From contig RXOD01005020.1 in the NCBI GenBank assembly GCA_005223375.1, positions 1 through 16,443 of the forward strand: a stretch of 16,443 bases of DNA, written 5' to 3'. Both the position numbers and the translations under genes were made by a program. The notes under the pieces are model-generated. The model ran no database searches, had not been told where the DNA came from, and worked only from the letters and a program-made list of their open reading frames with translations. This document shows positions 1 to 9,200 of the stretch, piece after piece (positions within the stretch are counted from its first letter, which is position 1; each line of letters opens with the position of its first letter). The stretch comes from Amoebophrya sp. AT5.2. Taxonomy: Eukaryota; Sar; Dinophyceae; Syndiniales; Amoebophryaceae.

Positions 1-9
1 AGGGCGAGG

Positions 10-1860
10 ATGCCGCGCGAGCCGAACGCTTCAGAGGGACTGCCGGATAGGACTGGTCCGGGGATGTCCAACGTCAAGCCGCTGAACTTACTGGACCCGG
101 TGCTCGGCAGAGTCACCCTGTCCGGGAACGCAAACGCGGCTCCGGTCGTGAACAATTATACGCAAGACAGGATGAGTGGAAAAGCACCCTTCATCGGTCA
201 GGAGCGCGCGGTTACTGTCACGCACGACAGGATGAGTGGAAAAGCCTCCTTTATCGGTCAGGAGAGGACGGCTGCCATTCGTGCGCCTCGCGGTGAAAGT
301 GGTAGGAGCAGCAAAGAGGCAGCGGAGGCCGCTTCCTGGGCGGGCTCGGATATCCGCATGAGTGCGGGGGATGAGCGACGGTTTGCCGAGGACGTTTCTT
401 CTTCTTGGGCAGGTTCGGGTAGCCGCATAAAGATTGAGGTGGACGGGCGAGGACGGCGCACGGACGGACCGCTTGTGGCGGACGATCGGGCGTCCGCAAT
501 GGGAAGGCCGCCAAAAGCGGTGGCAGAAGTTGAAACCGCGTCAAAGTCGTCCGGCTACACGAAGGGGCGAGGTATCGTGCGTTGTTTCTCCTCCAATTTG
601 TCTTCATGCGAAGCTCATCTGTTCCAGTAATGAACTGAAATGAATCCAGCACCATCTTGCCATAGAATCCCGTGACCCTGAATGATCTTGAGAGTGAAAA
701 CTGTTTACAACCCCCCCACAGGCACCAGTACACAAGCCAGACCCCGCGGCGTCCCTGTGCCCTCGCTGGACCAGGTTGCTGAGCGGATTTTCGCCGGTTT
801 CGTCCGCCGTTCACCTAACGAAGACAGACAGCACATTCCGCACGTCGTGAAGCAATTCGCCGGCGTGTCCGCGTTTGGCAAGGAGTTAATTCTCTTCCTC
901 GCGGAAAAGCTTGCCACCCACGAGCCAAGCTTCTTGAGCGAGCCGGACGGGGGGCCGGCTTCCGTCCGGGCGAAGAGCTTTCGGGGGTTGAGGGCCGGGG
1001 TGCTGCATAACTTCTGCGGCGGGAGCTACGAGGGCGAAGTGAGTACGGTTGCGGGGAAGACGCAAATGCACGAGGTGCCCCACGGAAAGGGAATCTTTTT
1101 GCCCGGAAGTAGTGGTACTGGGAGGTCCAGCGCGGTCGGGAGCACCTCGAGATCGAGTCTGGGGCTGGGAGACAATAGTGTGACCTCGGGAGCAGGAGCA
1201 GGAGCGTTGTTCTTTTATGAGGAAGAGAAGGAGCATCAGCAGGGGCATCACCACCACCATCACCATGGAGATGGTCATCGCCATCACCATCACGATGCTG
1301 ATGCGCAGCATCACCATCGTCACCGCCACCATCATCACGGTGGTTTTGTGAAAATTCTGGATTCTGAGGCCGCGGAGACAAAACACAAGGACCCAGAAGA
1401 ACAGCCGAGAAGCTTCGGGGAAGCAGCTGGTGACGATAAAAATGGTCAAGCCCCCGAGCTGGTGGCGACGAAGCATGATCCTGGTCGCGGCTCCTCGTCC
1501 AGCGTGCCGACCTCGTCCAGCGTGCCGACCTCGTCCAGCGTGCCGATCTACTGGGGCTGGTGGGAGCACGGCACGAAGGAGGGCCCTGGGATCGAGCTGT
1601 GGCAAAATGCGGCACCGCAATCGAGCACTGGGGCCACAACAGCAAGGTTCGACGTGTACATCGGCGAGCATAAGTCCGGTGTGCGGAGCGGCTTCGGCTT
1701 CGCCGAGTGGGCGAACGGGAGTCGGTACTTCGGTGAATTCGCCGAGGACAGAATGCACGGAAGGGGCACGTTTGTGGATTCAAAGAGTGGGGTGATGTTC
1801 GAGGGAGAGTTTCTACAAGGCGAACGAACGGCCCAGGGAAGGGCGACTCGGCGATCATGA
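10..1860 (+). CDS. MORN-repeat protein with histidine-rich insert (2 exons, 5' end possibly partial)
   Basis: Proposed exons are 10-571 and 722-1860, giving 566 residues. The intron is GT-AG, phase 1, and joins two long frames without a shift. MORN units (consensus YxGxxxxGxxxGxG) are seen at about residue 290 (YEGE, then HGKG) and in a C-terminal run at about 467-566: YWGWWEHG, YIGEHKSGVRSGFG, YFGEFAEDRMHGRG and FEGEFLQG. MORN proteins usually sit at membranes or the cytoskeleton and act as scaffolds, sometimes with an enzymatic partner; no catalytic domain is visible here. Between the first and later MORN units lies a His-rich tract (residues 363-393) and an SSSVPT triplicate. The N-terminal 187 residues are low complexity with two pairs of in-frame repeats. 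The frame is open to the window edge, so the ATG at 10 may not be the true start. MORN identity is secure for 682-1860; attachment of exon 1 is inferred from phase alone. Confidence 0.7.
160..279 (+). repeat. In-frame 60-nt tandem duplication, two copies
   Basis: Units 160-219 and 220-279 each encode 20 residues with the shared core DRMSGKA-FIGQER. The best-matching part is 161-204 against 221-264. The period is a multiple of three, so the frame is kept. Confidence 0.85.
333..428 (+). repeat. Imperfect 27-nt direct repeat, in frame
   Basis: Copies 333-359 and 402-428 match at 22 of 27 bases with a 69-nt offset (23 codons). They encode SWAGSDIRM and SWAGSGSRI. Confidence 0.7.
572..721 (+). 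other. Intron 1 of the MORN gene (phase 1)
   Basis: The donor is gag|gtatcg and the acceptor is a run of seven C then acag|gcacc. It is 150 nt. Both flanking frames are in register, and the first exon's frame hits a stop at 628-630 if the intron is retained. Confidence 0.6.
1246..1338 (+). repeat. CAT/CAC codon tract encoding a His-rich segment
   Basis: Thirty-one codons contain 20 histidines in clusters of 7, 4, 3 and 4, with Asp, Arg and Gly between. CAT and CAC are mixed, so it is not a pure trinucleotide run. It lies in the MORN protein and could bind metal ions. Confidence 0.9.
1495..1548 (+). repeat. Three tandem 18-nt units encoding SSSVPT
   Basis: Units start at 1495, 1513 and 1531. 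The first two are identical; the third differs by one base near its end (gatc for gacc), changing T to I. This is a Ser/Pro linker just before the C-terminal MORN block. Confidence 0.95.
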
Positions 1861-2103
1861 ACCGAGAGGTGGGGTCATAAAAATGGCATCAGATTTTTTT
1901 TACATTAAAATGGCAGCAGTGGCGTGTCTCAGTTCTACCCAATGGAATTGGTTCTACAACAGAAAAGCCACCGTGAAGACGGCTGCTCTCAAAACGCACG
2001 AGGCGCGCGATGCTCTTGAGAGGGCCGCTCTGTGATGTTCCTTTGTGACAAGTACGGCTGATTTGTGCGATGCTGGGTACGTCATTGTGGGTGGGTCTTT
2101 GCA

Positions 2104-2131
2104 GAGCTGGGAGCTGGGAGCTGGGAGCTAG
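2104..2131. repeat. Four tandem 7-nt units (gagctgg)
   Basis: Units start at 2104, 2111, 2118 and 2125; the last is gagctag. The array runs straight into a short hairpin. Confidence 0.9.
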
Positions 2132-2145
2132 GCGCAGTCGCCTAG
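2128..2145. other. Perfect 7-bp hairpin with 4-nt loop
   Basis: ctaggcg, loop cagt, cgcctag. It lies about 270 nt past the MORN stop codon. It may be a 3' UTR structure; no function can be assigned. Confidence 0.6.
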
Positions 2146-2509
2146 GCCTGAGCAAACGCTTTCTCAGAGGGACTCAAAGATTCGTTCGTGAAGATGAGAG
2201 GACTTCTCAAAGGGGATCCTGATGTATTTGAACCTTCTACCAAGAGGCATCAGAGATCAATCTCAGTGGGCCAAGGTCAGGGAGTAAGGGATTACTGAAT
2301 GAAGATGTCGACGTGGCACGATTTCGAGGGGTCGCGCTATGTACATCGCCGATGGATTTCAACTTACATGCCTTCTCTCCGTTCTTGTCCGGTCTTGTAG
2401 GTGTTTTTTTTTTGCAGCGTGTGAGGGGTGTAGTACTTCGCAGCAAACTCATCGACTTCGCAGAAGACGAAAACGAAATACATTGATTTTCTAGAGTGGA
2501 CCGAAGGCA

Positions 2510-2553
2510 TCGGAGATTTGTACCAGCGCTCCTTCGGAGATTGTACCAGCGCT
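2510..2553. repeat. Near-exact tandem duplication upstream of the coiled-coil gene
   Basis: Copies 2510-2530 and 2534-2553 differ only by one T in a T run. Both end in taccagcgct. They lie about 140-180 nt before the proposed ATG at 2694, probably in the 5' UTR or promoter. Confidence 0.9.
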
Positions 2554-2693
2554 AAGAAACCACTTCTACGACACTTTTTTTGCGCTCTGCGGGCCTCGGC
2601 GTCGCGCTTCCTAGAAGCAAAGGGACAAAGAACACGAATACGACTGAAATCCAAACCGTTCCCATCGAATTCGAAGTTTTTCGCGGAGATTCG

Positions 2694-5600
2694 ATGGAAC
2701 AAGAACAGCAGCAGCACGTAGTAGTGGGTAGTCTCCCCCCGCGGTCGACGCACGATAGTTCTCTACCTCCGAGCGCGACAAGAAGCGCAGCTAGTTTCAG
2801 CCAGCGCGTGAAGCAAACCTCGACCGACGAGGACCGAATCTTGCGGCTGAACCTCGAGCTCCGCTCGCTGCAGGAGCAGGAAGCCGCTCCGACGACCCTC
2901 GCGGAGCTTCGCACGCAGCTCCGCGCGACGATCGCTGCGAAGCAGCAGGAAAAAAAGGAGCTGCTGCTCGACTACAAGCGCGCACTCGAAAACGAAGTCA
3001 GCGACGGAGGTGGCACCACCGGAGGTGTAGTTGTGGGAGGTCTCGCACAGGCGCTTGGGGGTGCTGGTGCAGGTACTACAACTGTAGAAACGGAGAAGGA
3101 ACCAGAAGCGGAGCGCACGTCTGGCAATCGCTTCCGCTTCGCCACGACGGCGGGGTCTACGTCGCCGCGGATTCCGCGGTTCGGTCCCAAGCCGCTGTGT
3201 TCCCCGTCGCCCGCGTCGTCCCCGACGTGGGCGTCTGCTTCGCCGAAGAACTGCCGGCGGAGGTGGTCGCCGAAACGCGCGCCAGCCTCTGGTGCGTCGC
3301 CACCTTCCCAGAAGTCTCCGTCGAGCACCCGTGGGAAGAATATTCCTTCGGGGGAAGTTCTTGCGCAGCAATTGCTCGTCAACGCTTTCGCGAGCGATGG
3401 TAACTCCCCGCCGCAGGTGAACCTGCGGAAGATCAATGGCGTGACAGTGCCCCGCACGAGCTTCAATTTCTACGAAGGCGCCAGTCGCGCCAGCACAGCG
3501 GCGAAAAAGACGAAAACCCGATCAGGAGCTACGCGGCAGGCCGCCAAGATGATGAAAGCTGCGGTTGCAGGTGCGAAAACAAAAAAGGCACACTACGGGG
3601 ATGGAGCGGACTCGAGCGACCAACTTGCGGCTCGTGACGTAACGCAGGTGAAGACGATGCTTGCGCGCCCAGTGCACATTCCGCAGACCAAGGCCTCGCT
3701 CCTGCGAAAACTGCAGACGCCCAGCGAGCACAAGCAGGATTCGTCCAAAGCCGGCTGGACCCCCCGGAAATCGCCGCGGAGCTTCTCCGTTGGGTGGCTC
3801 GGTAGCAAACATCCAGCGACATCTGCAGCGTCAGTGACCCCGCCCCGGGCGTTTTCGAAGCCAGAAGGCGCGGACAATTTCGGGACGCAGGAGGGGGCTG
3901 CAGCAGGCGACGGGAACGCTGCGAGCCCCTTCGGCGGCGGACGCGTGCCGCCCACCGAGGTCAGTTCAAAGAACGACACCAAGCTGGCTGCCGTCCTCGC
4001 GTCGCCGCGGCTGCCACCGACCTTCGGAGTTCCCCTGTCGCCCCGCGACGGCGCGTCGCCCCCACCGAAGGGGCAGGTATCCTCCGCCAAAGAAGCGTAT
4101 TTTTCCGCCTTGTCGAGTTCGCGACAGCAGTTCTTTCAGCAGAAGGGGGTCGAAGAGCTTCTGAAAGACATGCAGGCAATGGCGCGGGAACGGGGGAAAG
4201 CAGTGAAGGAAAGCAAGAAGCTGCTGGATGACAATATCGAATGCCGAAAAAAAATGCGGGTGATGGAGGAGAGAGCCGCGGAACTGGCGGAGGAAATTGC
4301 GAGCACCACGCTTGACAACGAGGAAAAACAAGAGAACATCGGTAAATCGAAGGAACGCATGTCCTCATAGATGCACCTTTCTTTGATGTGATACTAATTT
4401 GCAGGAGTGCTTATTCTCTTGATACAAGGCTCAACTTCTGGTCGTCAGTCTTCATTCAATGAATCCATCGATCTATCCGCCCCTCTCTCGATCAGATTCC
4501 CTGCACGCTCTTCTGGAGGAAAACGAGAAAATGTTGGCCACTTTAAGCGAGCAGGAGAGGGGGCGCGCGGAACGGACGGCGAAGGTGATCGAGTCCATGG
4601 GCGCCGAGGTGAAGCAGCTGACGGCCTCTCTCGAAGAGCTCGCGAAGAAGCGCACCGAGGTGCAGAACGACCGCGACCACTGGCGTGCGAAGGCGGAGGA
4701 CCTCAAATCGCAATCGCACCAGCTGATGCGGAGAGGCACTGCGCAGGAGAAAAGTCTGACCGACGCCTTGAAGGCGGAGAAGCAGAAGCTAGAAGTGATG
4801 GAGGAGGAAGTGCTTGGCAGGCTGAAGCGAGAGAACATGGGGTTGTCGGCCGAACTCGAGATGACGCAGAAGAAATTGAAATTCGCCGAGGAGGGGATGG
4901 TGAAATTGAAGGAAGAGAAAGAAGTTTTGGAGGAGCAAATGGACCGCCTGCGGAAGAAAACCGTGGCGGAAATGAACGAAATGCTGACACAATTCTCGAG
5001 CCGCGTGCGAGAAGAAGCAGGAATGGAAATGGCGAAAAGAGTCAAGCGGGAGGAAGAAGACAAAGTGCTTTCATCATTCACTAGATGCCAATGCAGTGTA
5101 GTGATGTCCACCTTCACGTTTCTTAAATCTGCTCCTTCTTGCAGTCGATACAAATGCACCTTACTCATTTTCTCACCAATTTTCACCTACACAGGCCCGT
5201 CGTTCCGAATTGGAGGCCGCTTTGGAGGCGAAACTCGCGGAGCGGGAAAAGAGCTTCACGGAGCGACTGCGACAGGAACGTGACCGCTGGCTCGCGGAGA
5301 AACTTGAGCTCCAGCGGGAACTGCATCTGGCGCGCGCCCGCAACTCCTCGTCTTCGGTATCCTTCGACGGCGTCGGCCGCGCTGGATCTGGATCGGCCTC
5401 CGGATCCGCAGGACAGGTGGCCCACCTGTCGTCAACTTCCTTCTCGTCCGCGGTGCTCGGAGCGGCAGCTTCTTCGGTGGAGGCGCCGCGAACAACGGTG
5501 ACCACCTCGTCCACACCTCCTGGACGAGTGCAATCTGCACCAGGAGTTTATTCGGCTGCGCCCACTGCAACAACTGGAAGTGCCGGCCCGAGTGGCGCGA

Positions 5601-5761
5601 GAACCGTGTCCGTGGCAGTGCAGGACAGCACGCCCAGTCCGAGAACCACAACCCGAACATCCACGACCAGGGTCGGCGCGCCCATGTTCGACAACTACTT
5701 GCGGCAAATCGCTGAACACAACCATCGGCTCGCGAGCGGCGGGGGCAGCCTCCGGATTTGA
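2694..5761 (+). CDS. Long coiled-coil protein with Ser/Pro-rich central region (3 exons)
   Basis: Exons are 2694-4341, 4496-5064 and 5195-5761, summing to 2784 nt (927 residues). The first in-frame ATG is at 2694; the frame is also open upstream. Residues about 45-103 form a short amphipathic helix rich in Leu, Glu and Gln. Residues about 104-475 are disordered, basic and rich in SP and KSP motifs, possible kinase targets. Residues about 476-789 form a long heptad coiled coil that runs unbroken across both exon junctions (ENI-D-SLHALLEEN, then EEEDK-ARRSELEAAL); this continuity is the main support for the splice sites. The tail is Ser/Thr/Ala rich and ends with MFDNYLRQIAEHNHRL. No enzymatic motif was found. 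The design fits a centrosomal, basal body or other cytoskeletal scaffold, but no family was recognised. Confidence 0.82.
4342..4495 (+). other. Intron 1 of the coiled-coil gene (phase 1)
   Basis: The donor is atcg|gtaaat and the acceptor atcag|attcc after a CT-rich stretch; length 154 nt. This junction gives a continuous heptad pattern. A strong-looking branch site (tactaat, 4392-4398) precedes an AG at 4404, but that acceptor would put the next exon out of frame. Confidence 0.7.
5065..5194 (+). other. Intron 2 of the coiled-coil gene (phase 0)
   Basis: The donor is acaaa|gtgctt (weak) and the acceptor ctacacag|gcccg; 130 nt. The coiled coil continues in frame on both sides. Confidence 0.75.
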
Positions 5762-6288
5762 TTCATTTGTACTAGAGCAGTGTCCTGGTCCCGCACGAAC
5801 AACGCTGAACCCATTGCGCCTGTGCGAACGAACGAATCTTGTTTATCAACGTCGAATGAAGAAATTGAACAAGCCAACACCCAGTCTACATGATTCGCGT
5901 CGATGGAATGGATTCAGCCCCCGTTTCAAAATGCCATCGAACGCATGTGATTTGAATTCTCAGTCCACGAAGAGACACGTTGTTGATGTTGTCGTGGTTG
6001 TGTCGGGTCTCATCAAAGTCGGCAGAGAAAGATCGAAGGACAGGCCCATTCATTTTCATCCGATCAGGTGCATGAAATCAGGTACTTACATACAGATACG
6101 ACCGTGTGTAGTAAAAAAAGGACTAGGTTCGTACTTGAAAATCGGCACAGAGCGGTGTTTGTAACCCTCGCACTCACCTTAAGTCGTGATCCTCGTGAAT
6201 GGCAATTCTAATCGACGTATCGCTTTTTACCTGCTTAGGCTGAAAAATTCTTCCCACTCATTGATCGGCTACTCTGGGAGACAATACC
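5762..6288. other. Intergenic region before the RAD5-like gene
   Basis: No gene was recognised. The base composition is more A+T rich than the flanking exons. A pyrimidine-rich stretch ending in ttacctgcttag (about 6227-6239) could be an acceptor for a 5' UTR intron or for trans-splicing; this is not proven. Confidence 0.5.
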
Positions 6289-9200
6289 ATGTTGACGAAG
6301 AAGAAATCGGCTTTTGTGCACGAGGAGCCGAAGTTACAGCTCTTTCAGCCCAAGCCCGCCGCAGCCAAGTCTGCCGCAAGCGCAAGCTCCGCCTCTGCCG
6401 GAGGCATATTACCGGCACCCGCAGCGGATGCAAACGGGCGAGTCGTACCAGCGGCGGCATCCAGCGCACCAGGCGCAGCCGCGGCCATAAGCACCGCAAC
6501 AAGCACTACAACTATAATCGAGAGCAGTGCGTTCCGCGTTCCTCTCGGCTACTGGCGGTTCCAGGGCACCGCCCTTCGGCGGATTTCGGCGAATACCAAG
6601 TACCGGATCAACGGCGAAATCGGCCCCGCGCTGCGGCCGCAGCTTCCGCTGCAGCTGGAGTTCGGCCTCACCGGGTTCCAGATGAAGAAGGACCAGCAGG
6701 CCTGGCGGGAGAAGTACGGGTGCTCGCTGTACAAGGTGCCCCCGCACTGGCTGTACGACTTCGCCCACGTGCGGGTGTCGGTGCGGGGCATCGACGGCGG
6801 CGAGGTCGCTGCGTTCCCAGGCTCGGTTGCGAAGGGACTCTTGCCGCTGGTGTTCTGGGGGTTGGTGTTAAGCGAAGCGGATGGATCAACCTATTTTCCG
6901 CGAGAGGCTATGTTGCGATGGTGCGGGGGGTCTCGTAGGTTCTCGTCTCGCAGGTGTGGTCTCCTATGACTTGCTCGTGAAGGTCTCGCCTGTATTCTCT
7001 TGGAAATTTCGTCTCGTGTTTGGTCTCGTATTCATTGGGTCTCGTTGTATTTGGTTTCGTTGTGCTCGTTTTTACAGCTAGGGCGGGAGCAAGCGCCGCA
7101 AATTGGCAGACAGGAAAGTGCCGAAAATGGGTTTTTCACCGCTCTAATGGTGGAGGTGAAGGGGTGCTTCCTAGACTACGACGAGCTGCCGAAGGACAGC
7201 AGAACGGGCGGATGCTTGGACCTCAGCTACGGCGGCTCGCTGCCGATGGTGGTGCTGCTGCAGGCCACGGAGAAGGCCTTTCGGGTGGAAGACCTGCAGG
7301 AATTCTTCGAGGGGAAAATGATAATAAAATCGAGTCGCGCATCTGATTCCGCGGACGGGGACCTGGTGGGTCGGCAGGAGGTGACGAAGGTGTGCTTTGC
7401 GCGCTTGCTGGAGAGTGTGCAGGGCAAATGGCAACTCGTGCGGGCCGGTGGCCTCAGCCCTGCAGACGATCTCGGGAACATCAAGGGGATGGGGAACAAT
7501 AAACTCGTGGAGCAGACGGCCGAAGCCCTTTCGCTGGGCCCGCCAAAGAAGAAGCAGAGGGTGGATAGCGATGCGGCGAACGACACGAACAGCGCCTCTT
7601 CGCGGTCAGGTGGGAAGGGGAACAAGAAGCAAAAGAAGAACACTTCTGTTGAGCAGCCTGCTGGGGAGGGGGATCCCGATATCGACGCTTCCTCGGACGA
7701 CGAGGAGGGTGCCGCGAGCGGCGAGGGCGAGGGCGGAGGAGGACACAGAGAAGAGGAAGCCAACGCCAGGCAGGAGCAGGCGGACTCCGTGTTAGCCAAC
7801 ACAGAAACAACCCGTTTCCTGGAGAAACCGGACCTGCCCTACTTCGTTCCCGACTTAAAAGTGTTCCCAAGTCTCCGAACGCTGCAAAACTACCAGCGAC
7901 AGGGCATCGCGTTTCTGTGGTCGCGCGAGCATCCGAAAGAGGAATTTGGAGGGAAAACCTTTTTCACGCAGGAAGTGCCGCGGGCACAGCACGATTTGCA
8001 GCATGGGGGACATTTGCAGCAGCAAGCACAGCGGGTGGAGCAAGGTGGCATTTTGAACGTGGTCGCGCAACCCCAACAGCATCAGTCAGGGGGAGCAGAA
8101 TGCATTGACCTTGTATCCGACTCGGAGTCTGAGGGAAAGGCGAAAGCGAAACAAAACCAAGAGCCGGAGGCGCAGGCATCAATGGTTGAACCGGTCAGCA
8201 CCATCGCAGTGCAGAGAGAGGCCGGAGGCGAAAAGCTCGCGCTTCCCGTTACCACGTCCGACTCTGCCGCAGTGGTAGCCCCAAAAACTTCAACTCCCGA
8301 GCGTGTGCTGAATCCGCTGTGGTCGGAGTACAAACTTTTGAAGTACAGAAGGCTCGGGCTGCTTAACTTTCGCCCGACCAGTGTGGCTTCTTCTTTGAAT
8401 AAGGAGAGCGTGGTCGCACCAAAAGCGAGCTTTAGCGTCGCTACAAACTACGACGATAGAGCGGATCCCAAGAGCGATGCAACGGCTGCCGCTGGCACAA
8501 CAATAGAGAAGCTCTACTTTCAGCCGGGGACGGGGCAGCTGCGCTTGACCTTCCCGGACATAACGGAGACGAGCTGCCGCGGAGGCATCCTGGCCGACGA
8601 AATGGGGCTCGGAAAAACCGTGCAGATTCTGGGGTTGCTGGCGACGGACTTCACGTCGGGAGGGTCTGCTCCTCCGCCCAGCGCTGCGACAGTGTCTGCG
8701 ACAGTTCCCGGAGGGCAGCAGGCGTCGAGTTCCTCGACACTGATCGTGACGCCGCTGAGTCTCCTCCCACAGTGGATCAAGGAGCTGGAGCGATTTCTCG
8801 CCTTCGGCTCGGGTGTCTGTAGTACAACTTTGTCCTCATCCTCGTGTTCGAACAGCCGCGCCGCAGCCACTTTGAAATCGGCATTCAACACCGCAGCACG
8901 ACCTGGTGCTGCTACAGCACCTTCCTGTCCCCGCTATTACGAGTATTACGGTGCCGATCGCAACAAAAAGCTTTTCCACCCGACTTCCGCCGCTGCCTCC
9001 ACTGGGGCTACTTTTCTCCAGCACTACGACGTGGTCTTCACCACCTACGGCGTTCTCAACGTCGAGGACCGATGGCACTCTCCTCTATTTCAGCAGCAGT
9101 GGAAACGCGTGGTCTTGGACGAGGCCCAGTGCATCAAGGGCGTGCACACCAAACTGTCGAAAAAGGTTGCACAGCTGAAGGGGGATTTCAAATGGTGCGT

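Larger units (their letters stand above)
1861..2693. other. Intergenic region between the MORN and coiled-coil genes
   Basis: No convincing gene was found on either strand; the open frames here are short and unrelated to any family I know. It should hold the MORN 3' UTR and the promoter and 5' UTR of the next gene. It contains a 7-nt tandem repeat with a hairpin near 2104-2145, a T-rich stretch near 2403-2413 and a duplicated segment at 2510-2553. Confidence 0.6.

Noticed and set aside
251..814. 187-codon open frame on the minus strand
   Set aside because: It overlaps the MORN gene exons in antisense and consists of Arg/Pro-rich sequence expected from reading a G+C-rich coding strand backwards.
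1246..1338. His-rich tract as a cloning tag or vector contamination
   Set aside because: The tract is irregular, uses mixed codons with Asp, Arg and Ala interruptions, and sits inside a longer natural reading frame.
815..1858. Two long minus-strand open frames opposite the MORN exon
   Set aside because: Composition is a mirror of the sense frame (the His-rich tract read as Asp/Gly or Met/Val runs), with no domain.
4407..5084. 225-codon + frame overlapping the coiled-coil exon
   Set aside because: Arg/Gly/Glu-rich out-of-frame reading; the overlapping frame has clear heptads. It is kept only as a possible alternative-splice product.
6186..6938. 250-codon + frame overlapping RAD5-like exon 1
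   Set aside because: Out-of-frame Arg/Ala-rich shadow; the other frame encodes the HIRAN domain.
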